Counted from the first letter of the stretch, positions 18,089 to 27,742 are shown. The stretch: DNA of 64,000 bases from Paenibacillus sp. PCH8 (GCF_002968835.1 NZ_PKQK01000003.1:917718-981717); one strand, 5' to 3'. A program made the numbers and translations. Notes: generated from the letters alone by a model not told the origin.

Positions 18089-19957
18089 TCAATAAGTATA
18101 GAATTCAGCCAGATCCTCTTCAAACTCTGATACCGTTTGATAACGATTTTTCCGTATATCCATTGCCTTCGTTATTACTTTTTGGCATCTCACTTTTACA
18201 TACTTTCTCTTTTTCGGGGGCTTATTACTTAGCACGTTATATAGTAACGCTCCAAGTGAATAAATATCTGATAAGTTCGATGAATCAGCCAAGCTATTTA
18301 ATTGTTCAGGATCAGTGTAATCTTCATGTCCATAATCACGCTTTGATTTACCAGTAAACAGTGAAAGAGATTCAGGATCTTTTGCTAATCCGAAATCAGC
18401 GATTCTCACATTCAAATCGTCCTCTGTCTGATAAAGCAATATGTTCTTGGGAGCTAAATCCCGATGGAATTTCCCTTTTCCATGCATATACTTTACTCCA
18501 GATACAATTTGTTTAAATATTTCAATCCTCATCTCCTCAGATGCATCACGATTATTTTTTAACCAATCATGCAAAGAACAAGTAGCCAATGGCATAGTAA
18601 ACCAGAAAGGAGAACTCTCCATGTGAATTTTCTCTACTTTTACTATATTATCATGCTGCAATTGTTTGGTTAGTAATCTAACTTCTCTTTTAAATCGCAG
18701 TATACATTCCTCTCCGTCATTACCATGTCTCTGAATAAAGTAGCTTTTTGGGAAGAGTACTTTACATGCGAGAAACTCATTTACTTCTGGATCAAATACT
18801 TTATAAACTCTTGCAAATGCACCCTTACCTATTTGATCCAAAACAATCAACTCAAATTTAAGCTTTATATTATCTGCTTTTAATAATTGATTTTTTATAG
18901 TAATAAGCAATTGTTTAATTTTTTTCAAGGTATATAGCTTTGCATTAATAAATTCACCTTCTTCAAGCTCCTTTATCAAAGTATCATACAACATTACGAA
19001 TTCTTGCAATAGATCATGGTTATTATGATAATCCTGAACTTGTACCTTAAGTGAAATGATACTGCTTCGAATATCTCCTACAAGTTCTAATGCTAAATCT
19101 GCTTGGTCATCAGACTTTAAAAAGTTAGATAAATGAACAAACTGTTGATGTAATTCTTCTATTGAAGAGATAGCTACTAAAGAATAATCTAAACTACTGT
19201 TGATGTCTGGAAGAAGAACCGTATCTAGCTTTTCTATCGTAGTTAATGATAAAAGTGCAATTTCTTTTTTATACTTTGCTAATATCTTAGACTGACCCCA
19301 CATTTGATTCGATAAATGACGAATTGGAACTGTCCTACCCTGCTCTTTTAGATTAAAGTAATGTGAAATTCCAAGAATAATTGATTTGAATTTCTCTAGA
19401 GATGTGTGATCGACGATCTGTGTGCCTAACTCATCTGTGATAGCTCCATTATCAAGAAAATCAATGAGTTTTAATCTTATAGCAGTTGAATTAGATAATA
19501 ACTGGTTTACTAAACTCCTTATCAAATCAAGCTCCAATGCAATATCGGGCTTCTTTTTTGAAAAGAAATCTACTGCTCTAGGGTCAAGAAGAACAAATGA
19601 AGGTAACCAATCGTTGCCTTTTCGAGGCCGCTGGTTCCTGAAAGTAACTTGTATAATACCGTCCACTAAAAGAATCTCTAAAGCATCACTCAATTCAGGC
19701 CACGTGAATTTTCTTATACCATTATCAACAAAAGGTTTATATTGTTTCTGGCCTTTAGAAAGAGTATTCACTATGTATTCCATGACAACCTTTTTCCCAT
19801 GCGGCTTGTTAAGAGAGGCATCTATCCCACTAAAAAACCGACCAAGTGCTATCATTTTGACAGGGAAAAGATAACCTTTATAAATTTTTTCCAATTGAAT
19901 ACCGGGATGATTTTCATCAATTGTGAAATTAAGATTGAAATTGCTTATATTCACCAC
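18089..19957 (-). CDS. Ser/Thr protein kinase with N-terminal winged-helix-like region, last gene of Wadjet-like operon
   Basis: 622 residues. The kinase domain spans about 370-620 and looks active: glycine loop IGKGAFARVYKV, ATP lysine in FLACKVLF (about 399), alpha-C Glu in FKREVRLL, catalytic loop FHRDLAPKNILL (D about 500), DFG in IADFGLAKD, and a DPEQ segment for APE. Residues about 1-140 may hold a winged helix (FTWPELSDALEILLVDGII); residues 150-365 are helical. There is no membrane segment. GTG 19957 overlaps the stop of the SMC gene (TAGTG), so translation is coupled. In Wadjet loci the fourth gene is jetD, a Toprim-type nuclease; no such motif is visible here. A natural inference is that the kinase is the effector or regulator of the SMC complex. 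The gene is strongly AT-rich. Confidence 0.8.
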   Translation of the reverse strand: MVNISNFNLNFTIDENHPGIQLEKIYKGYLFPVKMIALGRFFSGIDASLNKPHGKKVVMEYIVNTLSKGQKQYKPFVDNGIRKFTWPELSDALEILLVDGIIQVTFRNQRPRKGNDWLPSFVLLDPRAVDFFSKKKPDIALELDLIRSLVNQLLSNSTAIRLKLIDFLDNGAITDELGTQIVDHTSLEKFKSIILGISHYFNLKEQGRTVPIRHLSNQMWGQSKILAKYKKEIALLSLTTIEKLDTVLLPDINSSLDYSLVAISSIEELHQQFVHLSNFLKSDDQADLALELVGDIRSSIISLKVQVQDYHNNHDLLQEFVMLYDTLIKELEEGEFINAKLYTLKKIKQLLITIKNQLLKADNIKLKFELIVLDQIGKGAFARVYKVFDPEVNEFLACKVLFPKSYFIQRHGNDGEECILRFKREVRLLTKQLQHDNIVKVEKIHMESSPFWFTMPLATCSLHDWLKNNRDASEEMRIEIFKQIVSGVKYMHGKGKFHRDLAPKNILLYQTEDDLNVRIADFGLAKDPESLSLFTGKSKRDYGHEDYTDPEQLNSLADSSNLSDIYSLGALLYNVLSNKPPKKRKYVKVRCQKVITKAMDIRKNRYQTVSEFEEDLAEFYTY

Positions 19958-22836
19958 TAACTCTCCCTTCTGGATTCGAAGATAGGATTATCAGCAAATT
20001 TCTGTCCAAGTCGAAGTTTTGAAGTAATAAATGCATGGTTAATCCAGTCAATTGATTTTAAACTTTCTGATACTTGATGAGTTATGAAATACTGAATATT
20101 TGATTTTTGCAGTATTGTGCCGATTTCATTTGCTCGAGCATCATCAACACGTGAAGTAGGCTCATCCAAAAACATGAGACTATTTTGAGTTCCTTCTTTT
20201 TGGTTACTAACTGCTGCAAGAAGTAACATAATGCTTATTGCTGCACGTTGACCAGAAGAAAACTCAGGGTCATCATAATGCACTAACTCTTTTCCATCAA
20301 ATCCTATCTTCATTTGGATTTTCCAGTTTAAATAACTCGGCCCCTCTTGTTGAAATTTCCCTTCGGCTTTTGCCCCTAATAATTCAGCCATAGACTTAAA
20401 CTCATCTATATATTGCGACATTGTTTCTTGAACATGATTTTTTAAAGCTATCTCTGCTAATGCTAGTTGTGTCTCCCAATTTTCTCGATCTTCTTTTGCC
20501 AAATCATAAGTTTTAATTAAAGAGTCCACTCTCCTTTTTTGTGGCTCTACCATTGCAATAATGCCTTGATCGATTTTATTGTTTTTTTCAAAGTACTCTA
20601 TATTTTCAGTGATGTTCTTTACTGTATTCTCTAATTCTTCTACACTCCATTCTATCCCATCATCTCGCAAAAAAATATTTTCTTCGCATATTTCTACCTC
20701 AATGAAAGCTATTGCATGTTCATCAAAGCCCATACTTTGCAACTCAGTAATTGATTTACTTAAAACAATTTTACAACTCCCGATACTTCCTCTATATCCA
20801 TTTATTGTTCCGCCTACATCATCTATCTCTTTTTTTAGAGCTATCATCTCTGCATTTTTTTGAACGAGTTCTTTTTCTAATCCAGTAATCAAATCAAAAA
20901 ACTTATCTCGAAGCTCATTTGCAACTTGATAATTATTATCAGCTTCCTCCATTTCCATTTTTGTTTGAGCAAGTTCTTTTTCTAGCTTTTTATTCTCGTT
21001 CATCAAATGACGTGAATTAAGTAAATGTACCTGATTATCAATCCGTTTAGAATAATCACTAATCATTTTCTCTATATTTGTTTTTTTATTTTGTATTGAA
21101 TTCAACTTAATTAATAAGAGCTCGAGCTCTTTTTCAATCTGCTCTTTATACTTCTCTCTAGCAAAATGTCCACATACCATTTCTCTTACTTTCAGAAACA
21201 GACCACCATCTTGATCCTGAAGCAATCCTTTTTGAGTCAGACTTTTATAACCGTCCTGTAAAAGTCGATGTCCTTCTTCCACACTTTCAACCAAATAAAT
21301 ATTATTTAAAAAATCTAAATATCCACCAATCTCATTCTCGTTGGTAATTTCAATTGCATTTCTCAGAGCTATAAAATTCCCGTATATTTTTTTGGTTTTT
21401 ATAGGTTTTTCACTTGCTCGGCTTTTTGAGACACGTGCGCCATATTCACAGATTTCTTGAATTTTTTTAGCTTGGAGATGGAACTCTACTGCAGTAACTA
21501 TTCTATATCTTTCACGCCCTAAATAGGCTTCTATAGCAGAAATCCATTTCTCGTACTCGGGTTTAATTGAAATATTATCCGCTAAAATTAAGTAGGGCAC
21601 TTTTTCACTTTCTAATGCATCCTTAAATTGCATAACCCAAGTAGGGAACGTGCCCTCACCTTTTTTTAGTAGTTTGAGCGCATTCATTAAATCCCCTTTG
21701 CTATTTCCCATTGTTTTACAATCGAAATTCACTTCATGAAGAATATTTTCAACCTCTCCCAACTTATTTTTCAATAAAACTATATCCTCCCTTTCTATGC
21801 ACTCTATCCGCTTAATTTCAGCAGCAAGTTTTTGAACTGACTGAGCTACTTTTTCGTAATTACTTTGTTTGACTCTTACATCTTCATATGCAAAGTTTAT
21901 CTCTTCTTTTAATTCTTTTTCTTTTTGTTTTTCTTGTGATAACTCTATTTCTACAAGGTGGAACCCTTCAGCTAAATCGACTTTATATGTTTCTAAATTT
22001 TTTAGTTTAAGTTCTTCTTCTATTACTAATTTTTGTTGTCGCTCTAGCTCATTTTTATTATTCCAATATTTTTTTTTATGAAATAATAAATTCATTTTTT
22101 TAAGTTTAATTTTAAGCTTTTCATTCTCTTCGAATTGTAATTTTTGGCTTTCATATTCTACAAGAGTTTTCTTGGCGTTAATTAAATCCTCAGAACTTTG
22201 AAGTTCTAAATTTTTCACTTCTTTTAACTTTTCAGAAGTGCGATCGTGATCTGCCTGTATACTCTTTTGTCCTTTAATATCAAAAATAAGTTGAAATAAA
22301 CGATTCGAGTCCATTCCAACTACATTTTGCACATCTTCCGGTTTCATTAACATTAATTTTCTAAACGCGAAAGTTAATCCTACTGCCTCTAATTTTTGTA
22401 GATATTCTCCGTATTTAACTTTATTTAACTGATAAGCTTTGGGATTTTGCCCTAAATTAGTAATGTCATAAAAAGCACCATCAAACATATAATACTGGCG
22501 TTTACATTCCCCAGAAGAACGATCAAGTCTTACACAAACTGTAACTATTGTTTCTTTAAATCCTAAAGTTAAAAATGGTCTATCTTGGATCTCACTATTC
22601 CAAAATGAAACTTGAACGACAGACCAATTAGAAATTTTATTTATGTAATGGTCCATAGCACGATTATACTCAAACTTGGCATCGCCTAATGCAATTCGAA
22701 GCGCATCCATCAAAGTCGTTTTACCACTACCTGATGCACCAACAAAAGCATTTACTTTATTATGAAATTGATATGGAGTAGCAACCGTGCCAATACGACC
22801 CCAGTATGCTGTATTAAATTCTTTAATTGTAATCAA
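19957..22836 (-). CDS. SMC/JetC-like ATPase
   Basis: 959 residues. Walker A GASGSGKT at residues 33-40, ABC signature EFSSGQRAAIS near 858-868 and Walker B with D-loop SLMFLDEPTSRVD near 889-901 make a complete ABC head. Two long coiled coils (about 200-400 and 560-830) bracket a hinge-like globular part with ISAIEAYLGRERYRIVTA, as in SMC and JetC/MukB-type proteins. SMC-type subunits of Wadjet load on DNA and extrude loops, licensing cleavage of plasmids. It stands between the kite-like gene (45-nt gap) and the kinase (1-nt overlap). Sequence composition is very AT-rich. The alternative, an SbcC/RecN-like repair ATPase, is less likely because kleisin and kite partners are present. Confidence 0.85.
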   Translation of the reverse strand: MITIKEFNTAYWGRIGTVATPYQFHNKVNAFVGASGSGKTTLMDALRIALGDAKFEYNRAMDHYINKISNWSVVQVSFWNSEIQDRPFLTLGFKETIVTVCVRLDRSSGECKRQYYMFDGAFYDITNLGQNPKAYQLNKVKYGEYLQKLEAVGLTFAFRKLMLMKPEDVQNVVGMDSNRLFQLIFDIKGQKSIQADHDRTSEKLKEVKNLELQSSEDLINAKKTLVEYESQKLQFEENEKLKIKLKKMNLLFHKKKYWNNKNELERQQKLVIEEELKLKNLETYKVDLAEGFHLVEIELSQEKQKEKELKEEINFAYEDVRVKQSNYEKVAQSVQKLAAEIKRIECIEREDIVLLKNKLGEVENILHEVNFDCKTMGNSKGDLMNALKLLKKGEGTFPTWVMQFKDALESEKVPYLILADNISIKPEYEKWISAIEAYLGRERYRIVTAVEFHLQAKKIQEICEYGARVSKSRASEKPIKTKKIYGNFIALRNAIEITNENEIGGYLDFLNNIYLVESVEEGHRLLQDGYKSLTQKGLLQDQDGGLFLKVREMVCGHFAREKYKEQIEKELELLLIKLNSIQNKKTNIEKMISDYSKRIDNQVHLLNSRHLMNENKKLEKELAQTKMEMEEADNNYQVANELRDKFFDLITGLEKELVQKNAEMIALKKEIDDVGGTINGYRGSIGSCKIVLSKSITELQSMGFDEHAIAFIEVEICEENIFLRDDGIEWSVEELENTVKNITENIEYFEKNNKIDQGIIAMVEPQKRRVDSLIKTYDLAKEDRENWETQLALAEIALKNHVQETMSQYIDEFKSMAELLGAKAEGKFQQEGPSYLNWKIQMKIGFDGKELVHYDDPEFSSGQRAAISIMLLLAAVSNQKEGTQNSLMFLDEPTSRVDDARANEIGTILQKSNIQYFITHQVSESLKSIDWINHAFITSKLRLGQKFADNPIFESRRES

Positions 22837-22881
22837 AGAAGCACCTCCAATAATTCGAATTTTATTCTATGTTTTATCTTA

Positions 22882-23457
22882 CTAGTCGTGAAATCCGAAC
22901 AAGGTTTCTAAACTAGCCTTGGCTAGGTCTGATAATAAATCTTCATGTAACATAAACATTGATGGCCCAGCTAAGTAAACATTTTCAGCCCTCTTCTTTA
23001 TCAAATACCCATGATTTGTTAGTACACTAAGAATAGTCTCCATCCTTTGTTTAGAAGTTGGAATTTTAGGGGAACGCGCAAACTTGTACCCAAACTTCTC
23101 ATATATTTCTTCAAATGATATAGCAAGTGTTTGATTGAAATTTACCTGTCCGACTCTTTTTGGAAGAAGTAATTTAGCGTATAATATAAGAATTAAAGCT
23201 AAGTGAGCTCCTTTTAAAGATTGATTTCTTTTTCTAAATGCTGAAAAACTATCATATTCCTGTTTAACTCTTATTACATACCAAGGGCATTCTGGGCGAT
23301 CAATAAGATCAAATCCTACCCAAGCAAGTTTATCCTGAACTGTTCTATACAATAAAGAATCGTTTGCCAAGATTGGCAGTTCCTGTTTATCTACCCAACC
23401 GTAATATAAACGTGTACAAATTGCCTTGGCTTCATCTTCAATATCAATGATAGTCAT
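22882..23457 (-). CDS. JetB/MksE-like kite subunit
   Basis: 191 residues. It starts with an acidic segment IDIEDEAKAICTRLYYGW, has a tandem winged-helix look (YRTVQDKLAWVGFDLIDRP; TSKQRMETILSVLTNHGYLI) and ends with a helical LLSDLAKASLETLFG. DUF4194/JetB and MksE proteins have this size, place and final 'LTNHGYLIK' type wing. In such complexes kite dimers bind the kleisin and DNA. Its ATG overlaps the stop of the upstream kleisin-like gene by 4 nt. Assignment rests on size, order and general features rather than an alignment. Confidence 0.65.
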   Translation of the reverse strand: MTIIDIEDEAKAICTRLYYGWVDKQELPILANDSLLYRTVQDKLAWVGFDLIDRPECPWYVIRVKQEYDSFSAFRKRNQSLKGAHLALILILYAKLLLPKRVGQVNFNQTLAISFEEIYEKFGYKFARSPKIPTSKQRMETILSVLTNHGYLIKKRAENVYLAGPSMFMLHEDLLSDLAKASLETLFGFHD

Positions 23458-24707
23458 TCACATTTTCCTCTCTCATCTATGTCTTTAATTATTATTGAAA
23501 TTTCCCCCTCAGTTATACTTTGTATAAAGCCTTCTTCAAATTCAAGAACGTTATCTTTCAAATTTATATCAAATGAGTTTTCACTAATATCATCCAAGTC
23601 GTATTTCAAAGTAGTTAATAGTCCTGTACGAAATACAGTTTCACCATAATTATTTTTAATCAAGATATCTTGTAATGGAAATGGGGAATTAAACATTAAC
23701 TTCGACATTATTTCTTTATGAAACAAATTACTGGCACCTTCATAATTCGAAACTTCATAACGCCTTTCTACAATTTCAGTAATAGGAGGCGGTGGAGATA
23801 GCTCCTGTGTTTCAGGTTTATTCTCCAAGTAGTTAATAGCCTTTCTGTTCAATTCCTCACGGCTTAAGAAACTAGGCTTACGTGGTGAAGAAAAGTTTTT
23901 TTGAATTAAACCCGCTAATAAATCTAAAGGTGCTTCATGTAGAAATTCTTCTACCTGCTCAGGCGTTAAATATTGGCCAAAAGACCGAGCGTTGGCCTGT
24001 ATGTCTTGCTGAATGAATTCATGTAACTCTTGGCTCAATTTCATTATCTCTGCCAAAAGTCCTCTTACTTCTGTAGTTTGAGTATAATGGTATGAGCTCT
24101 TATTTATTTTTTTTAATCTATCCTCGATCTTCCCAATAGTTTCATGGAAGTCTTTACCTTTGATAAGTAAATTTCTCCCTTCCACTGGTGACCTTTGTTC
24201 CAAACAATTTATAAATTCAGTTTTAATTCTTCTCAATGTTCCAAAAGCTATTTGTAAGCTTTCTGTTGATGTTTCTTCATCAACTCCTGCAATCTCATCC
24301 AAATCGCTTACTGCTAAAGAAAGAGCAATTTCCCGATTAAAACTGTCCATTTCTCCAACAAACACGTTGAATAAAAACATTAACATATGGCGCATTCTTT
24401 CAGGAAATTGATATCTCACCCCATTGCTAATAATCCATCCGTATTTGACAATTGTTTTTATGACCTGATTTCGAGTATCAATATTTAAATAACTCAATGC
24501 TTGATCCATTTCTTCTTTAGAAAATATTCCATCTGTTTCTCGAGCTAAAGTCCGTATAGAAGATAAACACAATGTTATTTTTTCTTTATCACGTGTCGTG
24601 AATATACGAAATAATTCATAATATTTTTCTATTTCTTTTGCTTTAATGATATCCGTATGAGGTAGGTTATAGTCTTTCTCTGAATCCGAAGAAGTTACCC
24701 CGTCCAT
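23454..24707 (-). CDS. JetA/MksF-like kleisin subunit, first gene of the operon
   Basis: 417 residues, mostly helical, no membrane segment. Residues about 25-115 look like an N-terminal winged-helix pair (KEIEKYYELFRIFTTRDKEK; IKTIVKYGWIISNGVRYQFP). A long helical middle (QTTEVRGLLAEIMKLSQELH) is followed by a Pro-rich linker (ELSPPPPITEIVERRYE) and an acidic C-terminal domain. This is the usual build of MksF/JetA kleisins, which bridge the SMC heads. AGGGAG lies 7 nt before the ATG. Upstream, 24708-24960 is very AT-rich with no gene; the operon promoter should be there but no convincing -35/-10 pair can be named. Function by context, not by motif. Confidence 0.65.
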   Translation of the reverse strand: MDGVTSSDSEKDYNLPHTDIIKAKEIEKYYELFRIFTTRDKEKITLCLSSIRTLARETDGIFSKEEMDQALSYLNIDTRNQVIKTIVKYGWIISNGVRYQFPERMRHMLMFLFNVFVGEMDSFNREIALSLAVSDLDEIAGVDEETSTESLQIAFGTLRRIKTEFINCLEQRSPVEGRNLLIKGKDFHETIGKIEDRLKKINKSSYHYTQTTEVRGLLAEIMKLSQELHEFIQQDIQANARSFGQYLTPEQVEEFLHEAPLDLLAGLIQKNFSSPRKPSFLSREELNRKAINYLENKPETQELSPPPPITEIVERRYEVSNYEGASNLFHKEIMSKLMFNSPFPLQDILIKNNYGETVFRTGLLTTLKYDLDDISENSFDINLKDNVLEFEEGFIQSITEGEISIIIKDIDERGKCE

Positions 24708-24964
24708 GCTGATTCTCCCTGTTAATAGAATAATTTATATAGTTTTAATATCTCGAAAAATTTTCTGTTTCTAGAACAATCTTCAAAATACTAAATTCGA
24801 CATAATTCCCTTCTAACCTCCTAAAAAATTAAATTTCATCATCCAACAATTCTTCCATATCTATATTTCCGTATTTAACTCACTAAATAATTAACTATAT
24901 TATTAATTCCAGCGCCTCATCAAACATCTCGTTTGTACTTGACGCAGCAGACTACTCTTCCTAT

Positions 24965-25493
24965 GGTTGAATGAAAACATACGTACCGTCAGATGGTTCT
25001 TCTGAAAAACCAAAATTTAGCGGATCAAAGCTTCCGAGGTCCTTTACATCTGCAATCTTATGCTCTGCCATATAACGTACCATTCTCCTCTGGCCATCTT
25101 GGCCCGGGTTGCCTTTTCAATGATCTTCCCCTCGATCATCTGTCCAAACACACAAGTGATAAACCGAATCTCTTAACTCAGAAAAGGATGATGTTTTTGC
25201 TTTACTCTTTTGAAGCCACAACACCAGGCGCCATATATTGATACTGAATGCCCTCATAGGCGTAAATTCCTTGGTGTAAGATTGTCCTTTAGATTCATAT
25301 TTCGAATCTGTCCCATATTCAATTCAGCGATCGCATACAATTCCACAACGCTTTGAGTTCGTCATAGGTTAACTTTTGTAGCAAACTCAGTAGTTGTTCT
25401 GACCCGGTCATAAAGTGCGGAATCTGCTCGCAAGCAATACTATCCGTGTCGATCTTTCATCTTTTTAGCAGGTGAATTAATAATCCGTATCAT
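24965..25493 (-). pseudogene. Decayed second copy of yaaA
   Basis: The minus strand is closely similar to the yaaA gene at 32961-33715: MIRII-SPAKKMK start at 25493, then GRRP-less remnants, and the same C-terminal block with matching DNA such as CATATAACGTACCAT and CACAAGTGATAAACC. About 210 nt of the middle are missing at the junction near 25205-25225, and several indels break the frame. A short open frame on the plus strand here is only a shadow. It is a relic of a duplication that bounded the toxin region. Confidence 0.8.
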
Positions 25494-25697
25494 GCTGATT
25501 CATCCTTAATCCACAGTAGTTTTGTCATTATTCCTTTTATAAGAATGGTTACTTGAATCCAATGTCAGAGCACATTCATTCACATCGTGGTACCTTTGAA
25601 AAGAACTAAAAAACGAACAAACCCGCCCACTAATGGCATGGCTTGTTCGTTACAAATCGAAAGATGAATTGATTTTTAAATACGGATCAGGAATAAG
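25494..25697. other. Spacer with repeat-like hairpin
   Basis: GAACAAACCCGCCCACT...GGCTTGTTCG at about 25616-25650 is a diverged version of the hairpin that follows the SPFH gene (31325) and of similar sequence at 33832. It probably came with the same duplication. No gene is seen. Confidence 0.45.
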
Positions 25698-25823
25698 TTA
25701 AACCCCATTTTTTTCCTCTGAAGTGTAACATTTCCTAGGATTGTCCTTAAATTTGACTAATAGAGGATACTGTGGCATTTTACTTCGACGAGCAGTAATG
25801 CTAATAATATCGGTTTCATTCAT
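25698..25823 (-). pseudogene. Decayed copy of the 60-codon gene family
   Basis: ATG 25823 reads MNETDIISITARRSKMPQYP followed by LLVKFKDNP, closely matching the intact gene at 27743-27925 (IISITARRSKMKQYPVVVK). After DNP the frame is lost and stops early at 25698, although traces of the downstream codons can still be read in other frames. Confidence 0.65.
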
Positions 25824-25842
25824 ACCCTTTTCAACGGTTTAA

Positions 25843-25957
25843 TTACGTTTTTAATCCCTCTTCAAGGTTTTTCATATCCTTTTTATGTGCGCCATACCAT
25901 GTGACAGAAACTATGACTACTAATGTGATTAAATCAATGATCCTTTAGAAAATTCAT
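25843..25957 (-). other. Possible small hydrophobic peptide or gene relic
   Basis: An open frame of about 32 codons reads IIDLITLVVIVSVTWYGAHK then KDMKNLEEGLKT, a single membrane segment with a charged tail. There is no in-frame ATG; ATG 25957 (MNFLKD) is one base out of frame. It is either a frameshifted small membrane peptide or a relic. Size and shape recall type I toxins, but nothing else supports that. Confidence 0.25.
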
Positions 25958-25974
25958 CTCTATTCACCCTGACG

Positions 25975-26394
25975 TTATCCTATATTTCCAAAATCTTTAA
26001 CATGCTCAATCTTTTGAGCAAAATCACAAGCATGTTGAAAGTCTTCTTTTGTGTAAAGTTCAGTTAAAGTATTCGCCTCTTCCTGCCAATCGGGACCAAA
26101 CTGTAAAAGATAATCCGTGAACCATTCATAGTAGGACGGGTTGGTTGGATTCAACAGGATCAATCTTTGATACATCTTCATCACACAAGGAATCGGCAGA
26201 AAGAAATGTGTAATCTCATAATTAATCGCTTCTAGTAAATGATCAGAATCGTTTGTATGATCTATCTCGGATATGAGTTGATAGGACAGAGAGTCTACGG
26301 TCTCTCTCGTTGTTTTTAATTCTGGCTGATCAAATTTCGACCAATCCTGGTCAATCAACTGATGCAGCTGTTCTACTCTCTTTTGTATAGTCAA
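25975..26394 (-). CDS. Probable immunity protein for the WXG100 toxin
   Basis: 139 residues, acidic, helical and without signal or membrane segment (e.g. VEQLHQLIDQDWSKFDQPEL, YQRLILLNPTNPSYYEWFTD). The start lies 21 nt after the toxin stop, on the same strand. In polymorphic-toxin loci the gene directly downstream of the toxin encodes the antidote, so immunity is inferred from position, size and charge. I do not recognise the family. Confidence 0.6.
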   Translation of the reverse strand: MTIQKRVEQLHQLIDQDWSKFDQPELKTTRETVDSLSYQLISEIDHTNDSDHLLEAINYEITHFFLPIPCVMKMYQRLILLNPTNPSYYEWFTDYLLQFGPDWQEEANTLTELYTKEDFQHACDFAQKIEHVKDFGNIG

Positions 26395-26415
26395 GATTTA
26401 TGTTCCCTTCATATT

Positions 26416-27531
26416 TTATTTGGGATAATAGGTAGAAACCCTTAAAGTTCCATCTGGCGTTTGTGTTACGGTATAGCCCATCGGTTTATCATTCACTTGG
26501 ATCGTTCGTTCAATGGTTTTAGGGGGGCTGGGGAAATCAATGTTAGCCTTATTGGCTAACTGCATATCTTTAAGTATAACGGATTCAATCTGATCCATGG
26601 TGCCAATATCTTGAGCATTGCCTGTTCTATGCCCACTTCCACGATAACCATGTCCACTGTTTATTTCCACTTTGGTTCCTTCTACTTGGAATGTGCGTTT
26701 TAGAGCGTCACCTTCACCTTTAGTTCCACTTGGTTGTAGTTTAACTTCACCCATCACACCTGAATCTTGATTCGCTTTCTTCGCTTCAGCCTCTTCCAAA
26801 TTCTTTTTAATCTTCGCCACAGCTGGATGAGAAGAAGGTAAGCGAAACGGCCCTTTGCCACCCGGCATACTTCCGCGAACCATCTGAAATGCCATAAACA
26901 GCTGACTGAACTTCAGAGAAGTCAACATCATCTGAGCATACTTATCGGATACGGGCTCGCCTGTGAAGGGATGAATTCCATTTTCAAAGGCTTTGATCTG
27001 CATCGCATAAATATCTTCTCCTGGCGCTTCAGCATCCGTAGCTTGCATCCGATTGATATCCAAATGCCCCTGATCCTTCTTATATGCCTGAAGGGCTGCC
27101 TGATCCGTAACACCATTCTCGTTCACAGGCATCCACATCAACTTCCCATACACATTGACTTGTGCCATCCGATAGCCCTTATCATCTGAACCGGCATAAT
27201 ATCTCGAGGTCTTCTTCATCGCTACCGCGCCAACAGCACCAACAGCACTACCCAGACTCACCTTCTGAGCATCGACATTCTCAAATCGCGTGGCAATATC
27301 CTTCAGTTCCTTAGAGATGTTCACCATACTTTCCAGCGTCTTCTGCAATACAGGACGTGACCGCGCAAACTCATCATAAAATCGCTCCTGCGTCACACCC
27401 AGCCACATCTGCTGAAGGAACATGATCTGTCTTGTGAGATTCTCCCGTATATGCTCCAACTGTTGCCTCGCCTGATCCACCTGATTCGATACGTGATGTA
27501 ACTGTTCAGGGGTAACTTTAATGGTATTCAT
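26416..27531 (-). CDS. WXG100-type polymorphic toxin (type VII secretion substrate)
   Basis: 371 residues. Residues 1-95 form a WXG100 helical hairpin: MNTIKVTPEQLHHVSNQVDQ, then MWLGVTQERFYDEF with the W-x-G turn. A middle region (about 100-250) has NVYGKLMWMPVNENGVTD and HPFTGEPVSDKYAQMM, seen in pre-toxin linkers. The C-terminal ~90 residues are the likely toxin domain: EINSGHGYRGSGHRTGNAQD, then YTVTQTPDGTLRVSTYYPK. Two His and the final (S/T)-x-YP strand recall BECR-fold RNases (EndoU/colicin D/RelE types); that is an inference. Export would be by the ESX/Yuk-type system, which is not encoded in this window. The gene heads a toxin-immunity pair. Confidence 0.75.
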   Translation of the reverse strand: MNTIKVTPEQLHHVSNQVDQARQQLEHIRENLTRQIMFLQQMWLGVTQERFYDEFARSRPVLQKTLESMVNISKELKDIATRFENVDAQKVSLGSAVGAVGAVAMKKTSRYYAGSDDKGYRMAQVNVYGKLMWMPVNENGVTDQAALQAYKKDQGHLDINRMQATDAEAPGEDIYAMQIKAFENGIHPFTGEPVSDKYAQMMLTSLKFSQLFMAFQMVRGSMPGGKGPFRLPSSHPAVAKIKKNLEEAEAKKANQDSGVMGEVKLQPSGTKGEGDALKRTFQVEGTKVEINSGHGYRGSGHRTGNAQDIGTMDQIESVILKDMQLANKANIDFPSPPKTIERTIQVNDKPMGYTVTQTPDGTLRVSTYYPK

Positions 27532-27709
27532 CCATTTTCACCGCTCATCTAATATATGATACAACTATGTTAGCAGAAGTTTAATGGCAATTACATCCGG
27601 CTAACCTCCTGATTTCACTGCATGAATCCACGCTCAGAATGATTTATATCCATGCTACAGTCCTAACTTACTTTCAGATCCCAACTATTGAGACTTAAAA
27701 CGATAAAGC

Positions 27710-27733
27710 CAGTCCATCTATGGACTGGCTCAT
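27710..27733 (-). terminator. Terminator of the 60-codon gene
   Basis: AGCCAGTCCAT-CT-ATGGACTGGCT is a perfect inverted repeat; on the minus strand it is followed by a T-rich run (TTTATCGTTTT). Confidence 0.75.
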
Positions 27734-27742
27734 TGGTTACCA

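Noticed and set aside
23454..24707. Operon as SbcCD- or RecN-type repair genes
   Set aside because: No SbcD-like nuclease is present, and the three-subunit order with coupled small genes fits an SMC-kleisin-kite complex better.
24993..25241. 82-codon plus-strand frame
   Set aside because: It is the reverse strand of the decayed yaaA copy, as shown by DNA similarity to 33000-33240.
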